NCBI GenBank assembly: GCA_944326035.1
Contig: CALVCS010000011.1
Coordinates: 124,001-188,000, forward strand
DNA from: an uncultured Alistipes sp.
GTDB taxonomy: Bacteria; Bacteroidota; Bacteroidia; Bacteroidales; Rikenellaceae
DNA length: 64,000 nucleotides
Direction of reading: 5' to 3'
Each line of letters starts with the position of its first letter. The stretch's first letter is position 1. Both the position numbers and the translations under genes were made by a program. The notes under the pieces are model-generated. The model was not told the origin of the DNA and made no database searches. It saw only the letters and a list, made by a program, of their open reading frames with translations. This document shows, piece by piece, positions 26,916 to 36,648 of this stretch.

Positions 26916-28319
26916 ATGGGAAAGACATTATTTGACAAAGTATGGGACGCTCATGTGGTCAAGTCGTTGGATGGCGGCCGCAGCGTACTCTATATCGATC
27001 GTCACTATATTCATGAAGTGACCTCGCCGGTGGCTTTCGGGGGGTTGAAAAGACGGGGTGTGAAAGTGGCCCGTCCGCAAAATACGACCGGAACACCCGA
27101 TCACAACGTGCCGACGATCAATCAGCACTTGCCGGTGGCCGAAGAACAGAGCCGCCGTCAGCTCGAATCCTTTGAACAGAACTGCCGGGAACACGGCATC
27201 GAATGTTTTACGTTGGGCTCTCCGCGTCATGGGGTGGTCCATATCGTCGGTCCGGAACAGGGTATCACCCAGCCGGGCATGACGATCGTCTGTGGCGACA
27301 GTCACACCTCGACACATGGGGCTTTTGGGGCGGTGGCCTTCGGTATCGGGACGTCGGAGGTCGAAATGGTTTTCGCTTCGCAGTGTATCCTGCAACCCAA
27401 GCCGAAGACAATGCGCATCACCGTGAACGGAAAGCGTGGCAAAGGGGTGACAGCCAAGGATATTATTCTCTATATTATTTCCCAGATCTCGGCTTCGGGC
27501 GGAACGGGCCATTTTATCGAGTTTGCCGGGGAGACCATTCGTGATCTGTCGATGGAGGAACGCATGACGGTCTGCAACATGAGTATTGAATGCGGGGCAC
27601 GGGGCGGTATGATCGCTCCCGATGAAACGACCTTCAGGTATGTCTGCGGCCGGAACCGGGCTCCGCAGGGGGATGACTTCGATCGGGCGGTGGAACGCTG
27701 GAAAGAGCTCTATTCCGATCCGGATGCCCAGTTTGACAAAGAGTATACGTTCGATGCCGCGGATATCGAGCCGATGATTACCTATGGAACCAATCCCGGT
27801 ATGGGGATCGGCATTACGGGACGGGTGCCGTCGGAAGAGGGCCTCAGTGGCAGCGACCGGATCAGTTTCCGTAAAGCGCTTGAGTATATGGACTTCAAGA
27901 GCGGGGAACCGATGATCGGCAAGAAGATCGATTATGTCTTTTTGGGCAGTTGTACGAATGGACGGATCGAAGATTTTCGCCAGTTTGCGTGGGCGGTTCG
28001 GGGCCATAAGAAGGCTGATCATGTGACGGCCTGGTTGGTACCCGGATCGAAGGCTGTGGAAGCCCAGGCGCGGGCCGAAGGACTGGATAAGATCCTGGCG
28101 GAAGCGGGGTTCGAGTTGCGTCAACCGGGCTGTTCGGCCTGTCTGGCGATGAATGCCGATAAGATCCCGGCCGGTAAATACAGCGTGTCGACCTCTAACC
28201 GTAATTTCGAAGGACGTCAGGGACCGGGCGCCCGTACCTTATTGGCCGGTCCGTTGGTAGCGGCTGCGGCAGCTATCACGGGGATGATTGCCGATCCTCG
28301 AGAAGTGTTTAATCTTTAA
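26916..28319 (+). CDS. leuC: 3-isopropylmalate dehydratase large subunit
   Basis: A 467-residue [4Fe-4S] aconitase-family protein that with LeuD isomerises 2- to 3-isopropylmalate. The cluster ligands are Cys346 (GSCTNG), Cys406 and Cys409 (GCSACLAMN). NHNVPT-type substrate motif [10 protein letters not shown] and [13 protein letters not shown] are present, and the length fits. It is 11 bp upstream of leuD. Confidence 0.96.
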   Translation: MGKTLFDKVWDAHVVKSLDGGRSVLYIDRHYIHEVTSPVAFGGLKRRGVKVARPQNTTGTPDHNVPTINQHLPVAEEQSRRQLESFEQNCREHGIECFTLGSPRHGVVHIVGPEQGITQPGMTIVCGDSHTSTHGAFGAVAFGIGTSEVEMVFASQCILQPKPKTMRITVNGKRGKGVTAKDIILYIISQISASGGTGHFIEFAGETIRDLSMEERMTVCNMSIECGARGGMIAPDETTFRYVCGRNRAPQGDDFDRAVERWKELYSDPDAQFDKEYTFDAADIEPMITYGTNPGMGIGITGRVPSEEGLSGSDRISFRKALEYMDFKSGEPMIGKKIDYVFLGSCTNGRIEDFRQFAWAVRGHKKADHVTAWLVPGSKAVEAQARAEGLDKILAEAGFELRQPGCSACLAMNADKIPAGKYSVSTSNRNFEGRQGPGARTLLAGPLVAAAAAITGMIADPREVFNL

Positions 28320-28330
28320 AATGATCCAGT

Positions 28331-28927
28331 ATGTCGATTCCTAAATTCATAAAACTGACGACAACGGCGGTGCCGTTGCCGATCGAAAACGTAGATACCG
28401 ATCAGATCATTCCGGCCCGTTTCCTGAAAGCGGTCGAACGGAAGGGATTCGGAGATAATTTGTTTCGGGATTGGCGCTATGACGAACAGAATGTGCCGGT
28501 GGCGACCTTCCCGTTGAACGATCCGCGTTTTTCGGGCGATATATTGGTGGCGGCTAAGAACTTCGGTTGCGGTTCTTCGCGCGAACATGCGGCCTGGGCC
28601 ATTTTCGATTATGGCTTCCGGGTGGTGGTGTCGAGTTTCTTTGCCGATATTTTTAAGAACAATGCGCTCAATAACGGGTTGTTGCCGATTCAGGTGAGCG
28701 AGGACTTTTTGCAGCGGGTGTTTGCCGCCATTGAGGCGGATCCGGCGGCCCAGTTCGAGGTCGACCTGCAGAATCAGACATTGACGATCGTGTCGACGGG
28801 CGAACAGACTTCGTTCGAGATCGACGGTTATAAGAAGGAGTGTCTGCTCAATGGGTATGACGATGTGGACTACCTGATGAGCATTCGCCCGGAAATCGAA
28901 GCGTACGAATCGGCCCACCGGGCCTAA
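28331..28927 (+). CDS. leuD: 3-isopropylmalate dehydratase small subunit
   Basis: A 198-residue partner of LeuC, forming the swivelling aconitase domain 4. The motifs [26 protein letters not shown] and NNGLLPI are intact. It lies between leuC and the second synthase, spaced 11 and 13 bp, so the whole set is one transcript. Confidence 0.96.
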   Translation: MSIPKFIKLTTTAVPLPIENVDTDQIIPARFLKAVERKGFGDNLFRDWRYDEQNVPVATFPLNDPRFSGDILVAAKNFGCGSSREHAAWAIFDYGFRVVVSSFFADIFKNNALNNGLLPIQVSEDFLQRVFAAIEADPAAQFEVDLQNQTLTIVSTGEQTSFEIDGYKKECLLNGYDDVDYLMSIRPEIEAYESAHRA

Positions 28928-28940
28928 AATCAACGGTGCG

Positions 28941-30461
28941 ATGCGAGTCGAGATCATGGATACCACCCTGCGAGATGGGGAACAGACCTCGGGCGTCTCT
29001 TTTACGGCACGCGAGAAACTGAGTATTGCCCGTTTATTGTTGGACGAGCTGAAAGTCGACCGCATCGAAGTGGCTTCGGCCCGGGTGTCGGAAGGCGAGG
29101 CGGAAGGAACGCGGGCCATTGCCCGTTGGGCTACGGGCCGAGGCTGGTTGGATCGGGTTGAGGTGTTGGGTTTTGTGGATGGCGGAGTGTCGCTGGGGTG
29201 GATCGAACGGGCCGGTTGTCGGGTGATTAACCTGCTCACCAAAGGTTCGCTGAAGCATTGCACGCAACAGCTGCATAAAACCCCCGAAGCCCATATTGCC
29301 GATATCTGTACGGAGATCGAACGGGCCGCGGAGAGGGGCATTACCGTGAATCTCTATCTGGAGGATTGGTCCAATGGGATGATTCACTCCCCGGAGTATG
29401 TTTACCGCATGATCGAGTCGTTGCGGCATCTGCCGATTCGGCGATTTATGATTCCCGATACGTTGGGGATTTTGACGCCGGATCGTACGTTTCAATATTG
29501 TACGGAGATGGTGACCCGTTATCCCGATCTCCATTTCGATTTCCATGCGCATAATGATTACGACCTGGCGGTGGCGAATGTGGCTGCTGCGGTCAGTGCG
29601 GGGGTACGGGGCGTACATACGACCATTAACGGCCTGGGCGAACGGGCCGGTAATGCGCCTTTATCGAGCGTGATTGCGGTCTTGAACGATCATCTGGGGG
29701 TGGAGACCTCGGTGGTGGAACGGCAGATCAACCGGGTCAGTCGGGCGGTGGAGACCTATACCGGGGTCCATATTCCGCCCAATAAGCCGGTGATTGGCGA
29801 GCATGTCTTTACGCAGTGTGCCGGGATCCATGCGGACGGCGATAATAAGAATAATCTCTATTATAACGATTTGTTACCGGAACGTTTTGGCCGGGTGCGC
29901 GAGTATGCCTTGGGAAAGACCTCCGGAAAAGCCAATATTCGGAAAAATCTCGAGGCGTTGGGGATCGATCTGGATGAAGAGTCGATGCGGAAAGTGACCG
30001 AACGTGTCATCGAGTTGGGGGATAAGAAACAGGTGGTTACCTCGGAGGATCTGCCCTACATCATTGCCGATGTCCTGCGGCAGGATCAACAGGAGCCACG
30101 CGTCCATATTTTGAATTATAGCCTGTCGTTGGCACAAGGGCTCCATCCTGTGGCCTCGTTGAAGATCCGGATCAATGGCGAGGATTACGAAGCTACTTCG
30201 TCGGGGGACGGACAGTACGATGCTTTTATGCGTGCATTGCGTCAGGTGTATCGGGATCAGTTGGGACGGGATTTCCCCATGCTGACCAACTATTCGGTGA
30301 CGATTCCTCCGGGCGGGCGGACCGACGCTTTCGTGCAAACCTTCATTACCTGGGAGTATCGGGGCGAGACGTTCAAAACCCGAGGACTGGATGCCGACCA
30401 GAGTGAAGCGGCGATCAAAGCGACCCTCAAAATGTTGAATCGCATTGAAAACGGATTGTAA
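28941..30461 (+). CDS. Second LeuA-family synthase (2-isopropylmalate or citramalate synthase)
   Basis: A 506-residue HMGL-family acyltransferase homologous to, but clearly different from, the first leuA gene. It has [15 protein letters not shown] at the start, HAHNDYDLAVAN as metal His motif and NGLGERAGN, then a C-terminal LeuA-like regulatory domain. Bacteroidota leu operons often carry such a second copy. It could make (R)-citramalate from pyruvate, an isoleucine route that LeuCD could serve, or be a second isopropylmalate synthase. Sequence alone does not decide. No leuB follows; the next gene is unrelated. Confidence 0.82.
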   Translation: MRVEIMDTTLRDGEQTSGVSFTAREKLSIARLLLDELKVDRIEVASARVSEGEAEGTRAIARWATGRGWLDRVEVLGFVDGGVSLGWIERAGCRVINLLTKGSLKHCTQQLHKTPEAHIADICTEIERAAERGITVNLYLEDWSNGMIHSPEYVYRMIESLRHLPIRRFMIPDTLGILTPDRTFQYCTEMVTRYPDLHFDFHAHNDYDLAVANVAAAVSAGVRGVHTTINGLGERAGNAPLSSVIAVLNDHLGVETSVVERQINRVSRAVETYTGVHIPPNKPVIGEHVFTQCAGIHADGDNKNNLYYNDLLPERFGRVREYALGKTSGKANIRKNLEALGIDLDEESMRKVTERVIELGDKKQVVTSEDLPYIIADVLRQDQQEPRVHILNYSLSLAQGLHPVASLKIRINGEDYEATSSGDGQYDAFMRALRQVYRDQLGRDFPMLTNYSVTIPPGGRTDAFVQTFITWEYRGETFKTRGLDADQSEAAIKATLKMLNRIENGL

Positions 30462-30475
30462 ATCCGGCGAAGAGA

Positions 30476-30507
30476 TTTCGTATTCTGGGGGAAAAGTCGT
30501 AATTTAG
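30476..30507 (+). promoter_or_regulatory. Probable promoter of the GH88 gene
   Basis: TAATTTAG at 30500-30507 (one mismatch to TAnnTTTG) with TTTC at 30476-30479, 20 bp upstream. Leader about 25 nt to ATG 30537. Confidence 0.45.
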
Positions 30508-30536
30508 CCCGTCAACTTAAACTTCAACTGTAACCT

Positions 30537-31775
30537 ATGAAAAAGGCGTATACCTTTTTGTCTTTGTTTTTAGGAGCGATCTTGGGGGTTTCCTGCTGTC
30601 AGAAACCGAAAACCGCAGAACCCTCGATGGAGCAGGTCGTCCAGACATCGCTCGATTATTGTGTGGATCAGGCCAAATTGCTGGCGCAGACCTTGGCCCC
30701 CCATCCCGATACGGTTCCGGTCGGTGCGGACTGGAACGGGAAATTGATCTCGGGCAATTCGACCTGGTGGACCAGCGGGTTCTATCCGGGCGAGCTGTGG
30801 TATTTGTACGAATACAGCGGGGATGATTCCTTGAAAAGCATGGCCGAACTCTTTACGAAACGGGTCGAAAAGGAGCAGTATACCACCAATAACCACGATG
30901 TAGGGTTCATTATTTTCTGCAGCGTGGGGAATCAGTATCGTCTGACGGGGAGTCAGGACGAGCGGCTGAAAGAGATTATCGTAACGGCGGCCGAGTCGTT
31001 GTGTACGCGTTATCGTCCGAATGCCCATATCATTCAGTCGTGGGATGTGTGGGATGCGTTGCGGGCCAAAGGCTGGGAATGTCCGGTGATTATCGATAAT
31101 ATGATGAATCTGGAGCTGTTGGAACAAGCGAGCAAACTGTCCGGCAATCCGAAATATGCGGACATCGCCCGTACCCATGCAAATACGACCCTGGCCAATC
31201 ATTTCCGGCCGGATGGCAGTTGCTATCATGTCGTCAATTACGATCCTCAGACGGGCCAAGCGCTGCATCATGACACCTGGCAGGGATATTCGGCCGAAAG
31301 TGCCTGGGCACGAGGACAGGCGTGGGCTCTGTATGGATATACGATGATGTTCCGTGAAACGGGCGATTCGACCTATCTGAAACAGGCCGAAAAGGTGGCG
31401 GAATATATTGTGAATCATCCGAATTTGCCGGAAGATAAGATTCCGTATTGGGATTTCAATGCGCCGAATATTCCGGATGCCTATCGGGATGTGTCGGCCG
31501 GAACGGTGATCTGTTCGGCATTGATCGAGTTGAGCCAGTATGTGCCGGAAGCTCAGTCGAAGGCCTATTTGCAGGTGGCCGAAAAGCAGTTGCGCTCCTT
31601 GACCTCGCCTTTCTATCGCATTGCACCGGGGCATTACAGCGGTTTATTGCTCAAACATAGTGTCGGATCGTTGCCGCACGCTTCGGAAGTCGATGTGCCG
31701 ATCATCTATGCCGACTATTATTATGTCGAAGCGTTGATGCGCTACAAGAAACTGATGGACGAAGGAAAGATATAA
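30537..31775 (+). CDS. GH88 unsaturated glucuronyl hydrolase, lipoprotein
   Basis: A 412-residue (alpha/alpha)6-barrel enzyme that removes 4,5-unsaturated uronic acids from oligosaccharides made by polysaccharide lyases (glycosaminoglycan, ulvan or similar). The N-terminus is a lipoprotein signal with Cys20 (GVSCCQ). The two catalytic/substrate Asp motifs are visible as NNHDVGF (about residue 120) and DAYRDVSAGT (about residue 317), with WARGQAWALYGY between them. No lyase, SusCD pair or sulfatase is adjacent, so it is not in an obvious polysaccharide utilisation locus here. Ended by a strong hairpin. Confidence 0.9.
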   Translation: MKKAYTFLSLFLGAILGVSCCQKPKTAEPSMEQVVQTSLDYCVDQAKLLAQTLAPHPDTVPVGADWNGKLISGNSTWWTSGFYPGELWYLYEYSGDDSLKSMAELFTKRVEKEQYTTNNHDVGFIIFCSVGNQYRLTGSQDERLKEIIVTAAESLCTRYRPNAHIIQSWDVWDALRAKGWECPVIIDNMMNLELLEQASKLSGNPKYADIARTHANTTLANHFRPDGSCYHVVNYDPQTGQALHHDTWQGYSAESAWARGQAWALYGYTMMFRETGDSTYLKQAEKVAEYIVNHPNLPEDKIPYWDFNAPNIPDAYRDVSAGTVICSALIELSQYVPEAQSKAYLQVAEKQLRSLTSPFYRIAPGHYSGLLLKHSVGSLPHASEVDVPIIYADYYYVEALMRYKKLMDEGKI

Positions 31776-31798
31776 GAACTCGTCGTTGAACCCGAATA

Positions 31799-31835
31799 TG
31801 TAAAAAGGCGCCTCTATATGAGGCGCCTTTTTACA
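31799..31835. terminator. Perfect 16-bp hairpin terminator after the GH88 gene
   Basis: Arms 31799-31814 and 31820-31835 are exact reverse complements around a TATAT loop, with T5 at the end of the second arm and A5 in the first, so it can work in both directions. Confidence 0.9.
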
Positions 31836-32275
31836 GCTATAAGGGGGAACGATGGTTGCTTAGGGAAAAGAAGGGGACGTTATTTCATCGGTTGCAGAAA
31901 CCCCCTCGAGTAGGGTGGTCTGGCTTGGTTCGTGGCGTGACTGGGCTTTTCTCTGTGTGCCACGCCATTGCTAAGTCGGTTTGTGCGGCGCTCCTAAGCA
32001 TATCTTATCTCTTGGTTTGAAGTCGCGAAGGTACTCAAAGACCTGACCCTCTGAAATCACGGAAATCCTCACCGAGGCTCAGATCCCTACCGCACCCAGG
32101 CCGTCGGGGCATGTAAAGGCTGCCAAGCACGAACAGAGGCTGACCGAGGCTGACCGGCGAATGTCCGGAGTGTCCGATCCGTTCTCTTGGAAACCTATGG
32201 ACGGTTGAATAATCCTAGGTGCGGTTGAATCCCCTTTCCTGCGATCGAGTAACCCCCGAGGAGCCTAGAACGGTT
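31836..32275. other. 440-bp gap without a recognised gene
   Basis: No frame here has a recognisable product. Two features stand out: a hairpin TGGCGTG/CACGCCA at 31933-31967 and an exact tandem duplication of GAGGCTGACC at 32136-32155. The minus strand near 32030 reads TACCTTCG, a poor promoter match. The stretch could be decayed sequence or an unannotated RNA. Confidence 0.4.
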
Positions 32276-33667
32276 TTAGTAACCCAGAACGCGCATCATC
32301 GAACGATAACTCTGTTCTTTGGCAAACAGCCGGGTATAGTATTCGTTGTCATCCTTATCCCGGTCGATGATGATGTGTTTGGGGGCCGGAATCAGACAGT
32401 GCTGAATGCCGCCGAATCCGCCTAACGATTCCTGATAAGCTCCGGTATGAAAGAAACCGATGTATTGGGTCTCTTCGGTGAGTTTGGGCAGGAAGATGGC
32501 ATTGGTGTGCGATTCGCCGCTGTAATAGTCTTCGCTGTCGCAGGTCAACCCGCCCAAAAATACCCGATGGTATTCGTGATCCCAGTGGTTGATCGCCAGC
32601 AGAATGTAGCGCTGATTGATACCCCAGGTGTCCGGCAGGGTGGTCATGAACGAGCTGTCGATCATGTACCAACGTTCGCGATCGTTCTGTTGTTTTTGAT
32701 TGATAATCGAGAAGAGCGTGGCGCCGCTTTCGCCTACAGTAAACGATCCGAACTCCGTGAAGATGTTCGGTTCGTCGACTCCGGCTTGGTTACAGAAATT
32801 CTTGATTTGGGAAACGATCTCTTCAGCCATGTACTCATAGTCGTAATCAAAAGCCAGTGAGTTCTTGATGGGGAAGCCCCCTCCGATGTTCAGCGAATCG
32901 AGTTCAGGACACATCTTCTTCAATTCGCAATACATGGTCAGACACTTGTTCAATTCGTTCCAATAGTAGGAGGTGTCCTTGATGCCGGTATTGATGAAAA
33001 AGTGCAGCATCTTCAGTTGGAACTTCGAGTTAGGTTTGATGCGGGTGCGATAGAACTCTTCGATGTCGTTATAGCGGATGCCCAGCCGGGAGGTATAGAA
33101 GTCGAATTTGGGCTCTTCTTCGGTGGCGATTCGAATGCCGACTTTACACGGTTTGGTGATGGCGCTGTCCAACAGTTTTAGCTCGGGTTTGTTGTCCAGA
33201 ATCGGAATTGTGTTTTCAAACCCGTTGTTGATTAAGCCGGCGATGTTTTCGATGTATTGAGGGCGTTTGAAGCCGTTGCAGATGATAAAGGCATTTTTAT
33301 CGATGGCGCCGTTTTCATAGAGGGCGTTGATGATATGGATGTCGTAAGCCGACGAGGTTTCGAGGTTGATGTCGTTTTTGAGCGCTTCTTCCAGCACGAA
33401 CGAGAAATGCGAACTTTTGGTGCAATAGCAGTAGTTGTAGCTGCCTTTGTAATCCACCTTGGCCATGGCTACATTGAAAAGACGTTTGGCCCGTTGGATT
33501 TGCGAGGAGATTTTGGGTAGATAGGTTATTTTGAGCGGTGTGCCGTACTGTTTGATGATATCCATCAGAGGAATATCATGGAAATTCAGTTCATTGTCCG
33601 TGACGGAGAATTCGTCTTGTGGGAATTCGAAGGTCTGTTCAATCAGGTCGATGTACTTATTCTTCAT
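32276..33667 (-). CDS. Arginine decarboxylase-like enzyme, alanine-racemase fold
   Basis: A 463-residue PLP-dependent decarboxylase of fold type III, of the short arginine decarboxylase group found in Bacteroidota; it would make agmatine for spermidine synthesis. The N-terminal PLP-lysine region reads YCYCTKSSHF; LNIGGGFP binds phosphate; the usual EPGR segment reads TEFGSFTVGES; GLTCDSEDYY supplies the catalytic Cys-Asp. It is shorter than E. coli SpeA (about 650). Substrate assignment rests on family annotation only. ATG 33667 was chosen because the homologous N-terminus begins there; a 32-codon extension has no support. No other polyamine gene is nearby. Confidence 0.8.
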   Translation of the reverse strand: MKNKYIDLIEQTFEFPQDEFSVTDNELNFHDIPLMDIIKQYGTPLKITYLPKISSQIQRAKRLFNVAMAKVDYKGSYNYCYCTKSSHFSFVLEEALKNDINLETSSAYDIHIINALYENGAIDKNAFIICNGFKRPQYIENIAGLINNGFENTIPILDNKPELKLLDSAITKPCKVGIRIATEEEPKFDFYTSRLGIRYNDIEEFYRTRIKPNSKFQLKMLHFFINTGIKDTSYYWNELNKCLTMYCELKKMCPELDSLNIGGGFPIKNSLAFDYDYEYMAEEIVSQIKNFCNQAGVDEPNIFTEFGSFTVGESGATLFSIINQKQQNDRERWYMIDSSFMTTLPDTWGINQRYILLAINHWDHEYHRVFLGGLTCDSEDYYSGESHTNAIFLPKLTEETQYIGFFHTGAYQESLGGFGGIQHCLIPAPKHIIIDRDKDDNEYYTRLFAKEQSYRSMMRVLGY

Positions 33668-33878
33668 GGTCGGTTCGGGTAAAATAAGAAAATCCGTCTT
33701 CGCTACATGGGTGAAAAAAGAACAATGTAACTCGATTACATGCTTTTTCAATAGCGATTGCAAATTACTTAATTTTTTGGCAGAGAAACAATAAAAGAGA
33801 GGGTAAATTCCGTTCTTTTCTGATTTTTAAGGGAAAAGTGGCCGAAATGGCCGCGAAACAGGGGATTTTTTCACGCTT

Positions 33879-33910
33879 TTTGTAACTCTACGCAAAAAAC
33901 GTTATTTTTG
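33879..33910 (+). promoter_or_regulatory. Consensus promoter of the HU-like/sigma-54 activator/lptE/secG operon
   Basis: TTTG at 33879-33882, exactly 20 bp, then TATTTTTG at 33903-33910, both perfect. Predicted leader about 22 nt to ATG 33939. Confidence 0.8.
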
Positions 33911-33938
33911 AAACAGCATTCAATTTATCCGAAGGTTT

Positions 33939-35378
33939 ATGATCAATAAGATTATTGCGAATTATCTCGCTGGCGGTAAGCGCCTTGTTATTCCGCAGTT
34001 CGGGGCTTTCATCCACAAAGAGGGGGATGGAACGGTCGTCTTCGTGCCTTTTTTGAAGAAAGACGATGGCGTATTGGTCGATCTGCTACGCAAGGAGTAT
34101 GGTCTCGATGAGGCTGACGCCCGCGGAATCATTACCGAATATATCGCCCAAATTGGCGCCGGTGTCGCTGAAAGGGGCAGTTTCCTGATCGAAGGCGTGG
34201 GAAATCTGAAGCTCGATGCCAACGGAATCTATTTTCTGGAATATCATCCCGGTGCGGAAAGCGGAACAACCGCCCAGACCGCATCGACAGCTTCATCGTC
34301 ATTGGGCCGGGTCACGACCTCGGGAACCGCTTCTGTGCCGGCATCTGAAACGCGTCCGGCCGTCGCTGCACCGGCTGTTGCTACACCGGTTGGAGACACC
34401 GCGTCCGGGGCGTTCCCCTCGGAGAAGGCCTCTGCGCAAGAACGAATCTCCGATACGTCGATGCCTGCGTCCGGGTCGGCTTCGGGTCGAAATATGATTC
34501 GTGAGGCCTATTATGGAAAACCGGCGGGGACTCCGTTGACGGGCGAGGCTCGTTATACCTCCCCGCAAAATGGTTCACCGGTTCAGGGTGGTGCACGTCC
34601 TGTGGTTCCTCCACGTCCTGCCGCTCCGCAACGTCCCGTAGCTCCTTCGACGCCCGCCGCGCAAGGGGTCCCTCGTTCAAGCGCTCCGTCGAATCCGGCC
34701 GGGAATGCAGGGACAACACGTCCTGCTTCGTCGGCAACGATGGGTACGCCGGTTGGAGCGCGTCCGGTTTCTTCGGGAAGTGCCGCGCCGATGGGCGGAC
34801 GTTTGACTCCTCCTACGTCAGGAACGGCTCCTGCGGGGGGCACTCGTCCGGTCGCGCCGTCTGCACAACCGGGACGTTCGGGGTATCCGCAACGTCCGGG
34901 TACGGTTGCTGCGGGTGCCGGGATGTCTCAGTCGGAGGCGGCTTCGTCTGCGGCTCGGGAAACATCCGGTTATGCTTCGATGCCTCAGCGTCCGGCAGCC
35001 TATGGACAGCCGAGATCCGAGGCTTACGGCGGGGCTCTCGGAAGAGGGGGTGCCGGACAGCCGCCTCTGGGCGCAGAGCGTCGAAATGGGGCCGGGAATC
35101 GACCTCCGATGGGCAATCGCCCGGGTGGCGCCATGCCGCCTCGTCCGGTACGCAGTCAGGCGGGCAAATCGGATAAGTTTATGATCATCGCTATTTTAGC
35201 GGCCGTGGTGGCTTTGGCTTCGATTGTCTATGGCGTGTTGTCTTCTTCCGACGGCCCGATGATCGATCCGATGGAAATGCCGGTACATCATAATCCGGCG
35301 CAGGACTCTTTGTCCACGGGAAGCGATTCGACGGGAAGTGTCGTAACGCCTGCCGCTCAAACCCCTGCAACAAAGTAA
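33939..35378 (+). CDS. HU/CCDC81-like domain protein with long Pro/Ala/Arg-rich linker and one membrane helix
   Basis: A 479-residue protein. Residues 1-107 resemble the paired HU-like CCDC81 domains of Bacteroidota cell-surface proteins (INKIIANYLAGGKRLVIPQFG, then GSFLIEGVGNLKL). Residues 110-405 are low-complexity Pro/Ala/Ser/Thr/Arg/Gly sequence with repeated PVAP/RPA motifs. A single hydrophobic helix is at about 413-433, then a 45-residue Ser/Asp/Thr tail. Family members usually end in a SPOR peptidoglycan-binding domain, which I do not see. No N-terminal signal, so the HU-like part is probably cytoplasmic and the tail periplasmic. Twenty-eight bp before the sigma-54 activator gene. Confidence 0.72.
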   Translation: MINKIIANYLAGGKRLVIPQFGAFIHKEGDGTVVFVPFLKKDDGVLVDLLRKEYGLDEADARGIITEYIAQIGAGVAERGSFLIEGVGNLKLDANGIYFLEYHPGAESGTTAQTASTASSSLGRVTTSGTASVPASETRPAVAAPAVATPVGDTASGAFPSEKASAQERISDTSMPASGSASGRNMIREAYYGKPAGTPLTGEARYTSPQNGSPVQGGARPVVPPRPAAPQRPVAPSTPAAQGVPRSSAPSNPAGNAGTTRPASSATMGTPVGARPVSSGSAAPMGGRLTPPTSGTAPAGGTRPVAPSAQPGRSGYPQRPGTVAAGAGMSQSEAASSAARETSGYASMPQRPAAYGQPRSEAYGGALGRGGAGQPPLGAERRNGAGNRPPMGNRPGGAMPPRPVRSQAGKSDKFMIIAILAAVVALASIVYGVLSSSDGPMIDPMEMPVHHNPAQDSLSTGSDSTGSVVTPAAQTPATK

Positions 35379-35391
35379 TCGTTAGGTAGGT

Positions 35392-35397
35392 AAGGAG
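35392..35397 (+). promoter_or_regulatory. Strong Shine-Dalgarno before the sigma-54 activator
   Basis: AAGGAG with a 9-nt spacer to ATG 35407. Such sequences are rare before genes in this window and phylum, so translation of this regulator may respond to anti-SD availability. Confidence 0.5.
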
Positions 35398-35406
35398 ATT
35401 GAATAA

Positions 35407-36648
35407 ATGGCATCTGTGGATTTATCATCCGTTAAACAACGTTTTGGAATCATCGGCAATGATCCGAGTCTCAATCGGGCCTTGGAGGTTGCCTTGCGGG
35501 TCGCTCCGACCGATTTGTCGGTGTTGATTACCGGCGAGAGCGGGGTGGGAAAGGAGTTTTTCCCTCAAGTGATCCATGCGTATAGTGCCCGTAAACACGG
35601 TACCTATATCGCGGTCAATTGTGGGGCTATCCCTGAAGGAACGATTGATTCGGAGTTGTTTGGACATGAAAAAGGGGCCTTTACGGGGGCTACCGAGTCG
35701 CGTAAAGGGTACTTTGAAGAGGCGAACGGAGGGACGATTTTTTTGGATGAAGTGGCGGAGTTGCCGCAAACGACTCAGGTTCGTTTGTTGCGTGTGTTGC
35801 AGACCGGTGAATTCATTCGTGTAGGGTCCTCTAAAAGCCAAAAAACCGATGTGCGTGTGGTGGCGGCGACCAATGTGAATTTGCGCGAAGCCATTGCCGC
35901 AGGACGCTTCCGGGAAGACTTGTACTATCGGTTGAATACGGTGCCGATCGAGGTTCCTCCGCTGCGGGAACGTAAAGGGGATATTTTTGTTTTGTTTCGG
36001 AAATTTGCCTCGGACATTGCGGTGCAGTACCGTATGCCGGCGATTACCCTGGACGAAGGGGCTCGTCGGGCGTTGGAAGCCTATCCCTGGCCGGGGAATA
36101 TTCGTCAATTGAAAAATGTGGCCGAACAGATTTCGGCGATCGAAGAGACCCGGACGATTACGGCGTCTATTTTGCAACGATATTTACCGGATTATGCGCC
36201 GGTATCCGTACCGGTTGTGGTCGGAGACCGGAATTTTGACGATATGAGTGACGAAAGAGAATTATTATATAAAGTGCTGTTCGATCTGCGCAATGATGTG
36301 AGTGAATTGAAGCGGATGGTGGCCGAATTACGTGCAGAACGGATGCCGGCCGAGCCGGTGAAAAAGGAGGTGACAGCCCTGTTGCCCCGCAATCTGCCGG
36401 CAGTACAGACGCCGAGTAATATGGCGTCACCGGTTTCGACGGTGGTTTCGTCGCCTTACGAGGACGAATTCGCCGACACGGAAGAGGTGGAAGAGGAACC
36501 GATGACCAAAGAAAAAATGTTGCGGGAGAATATTATTCGGGCGTTGCGGCGCCATAACGGCAAGCGGAAAGAGGCAGCAAAAGATTTATTTATCTCAGAA
36601 CGAACGCTTTATCGTAAAATCAAAGAGCTGGGAATCGATGAATATTAG
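35407..36648 (+). CDS. Sigma-54-dependent transcriptional activator (AAA+ and Fis HTH, no receiver)
   Basis: A 413-residue bacterial enhancer-binding protein. The AAA+ domain starts almost at the N-terminus: Walker A GESGVGKE at 43-50, the sigma-54 contact loop GAFTGA at 90-95, Walker B TIFLDEVAE near 113, and the arginine-finger region FREDLYYRLN. A charged linker (about 275-365) leads to a C-terminal Fis-type helix-turn-helix (REAAKDLFISERTLYRKIKELG). There is no receiver, GAF or PAS input domain, so activity is probably set by expression or a partner. Overlaps lptE by 11 bp, suggesting a role tied to envelope assembly. Confidence 0.92.
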   Translation: MASVDLSSVKQRFGIIGNDPSLNRALEVALRVAPTDLSVLITGESGVGKEFFPQVIHAYSARKHGTYIAVNCGAIPEGTIDSELFGHEKGAFTGATESRKGYFEEANGGTIFLDEVAELPQTTQVRLLRVLQTGEFIRVGSSKSQKTDVRVVAATNVNLREAIAAGRFREDLYYRLNTVPIEVPPLRERKGDIFVLFRKFASDIAVQYRMPAITLDEGARRALEAYPWPGNIRQLKNVAEQISAIEETRTITASILQRYLPDYAPVSVPVVVGDRNFDDMSDERELLYKVLFDLRNDVSELKRMVAELRAERMPAEPVKKEVTALLPRNLPAVQTPSNMASPVSTVVSSPYEDEFADTEEVEEEPMTKEKMLRENIIRALRRHNGKRKEAAKDLFISERTLYRKIKELGIDEY

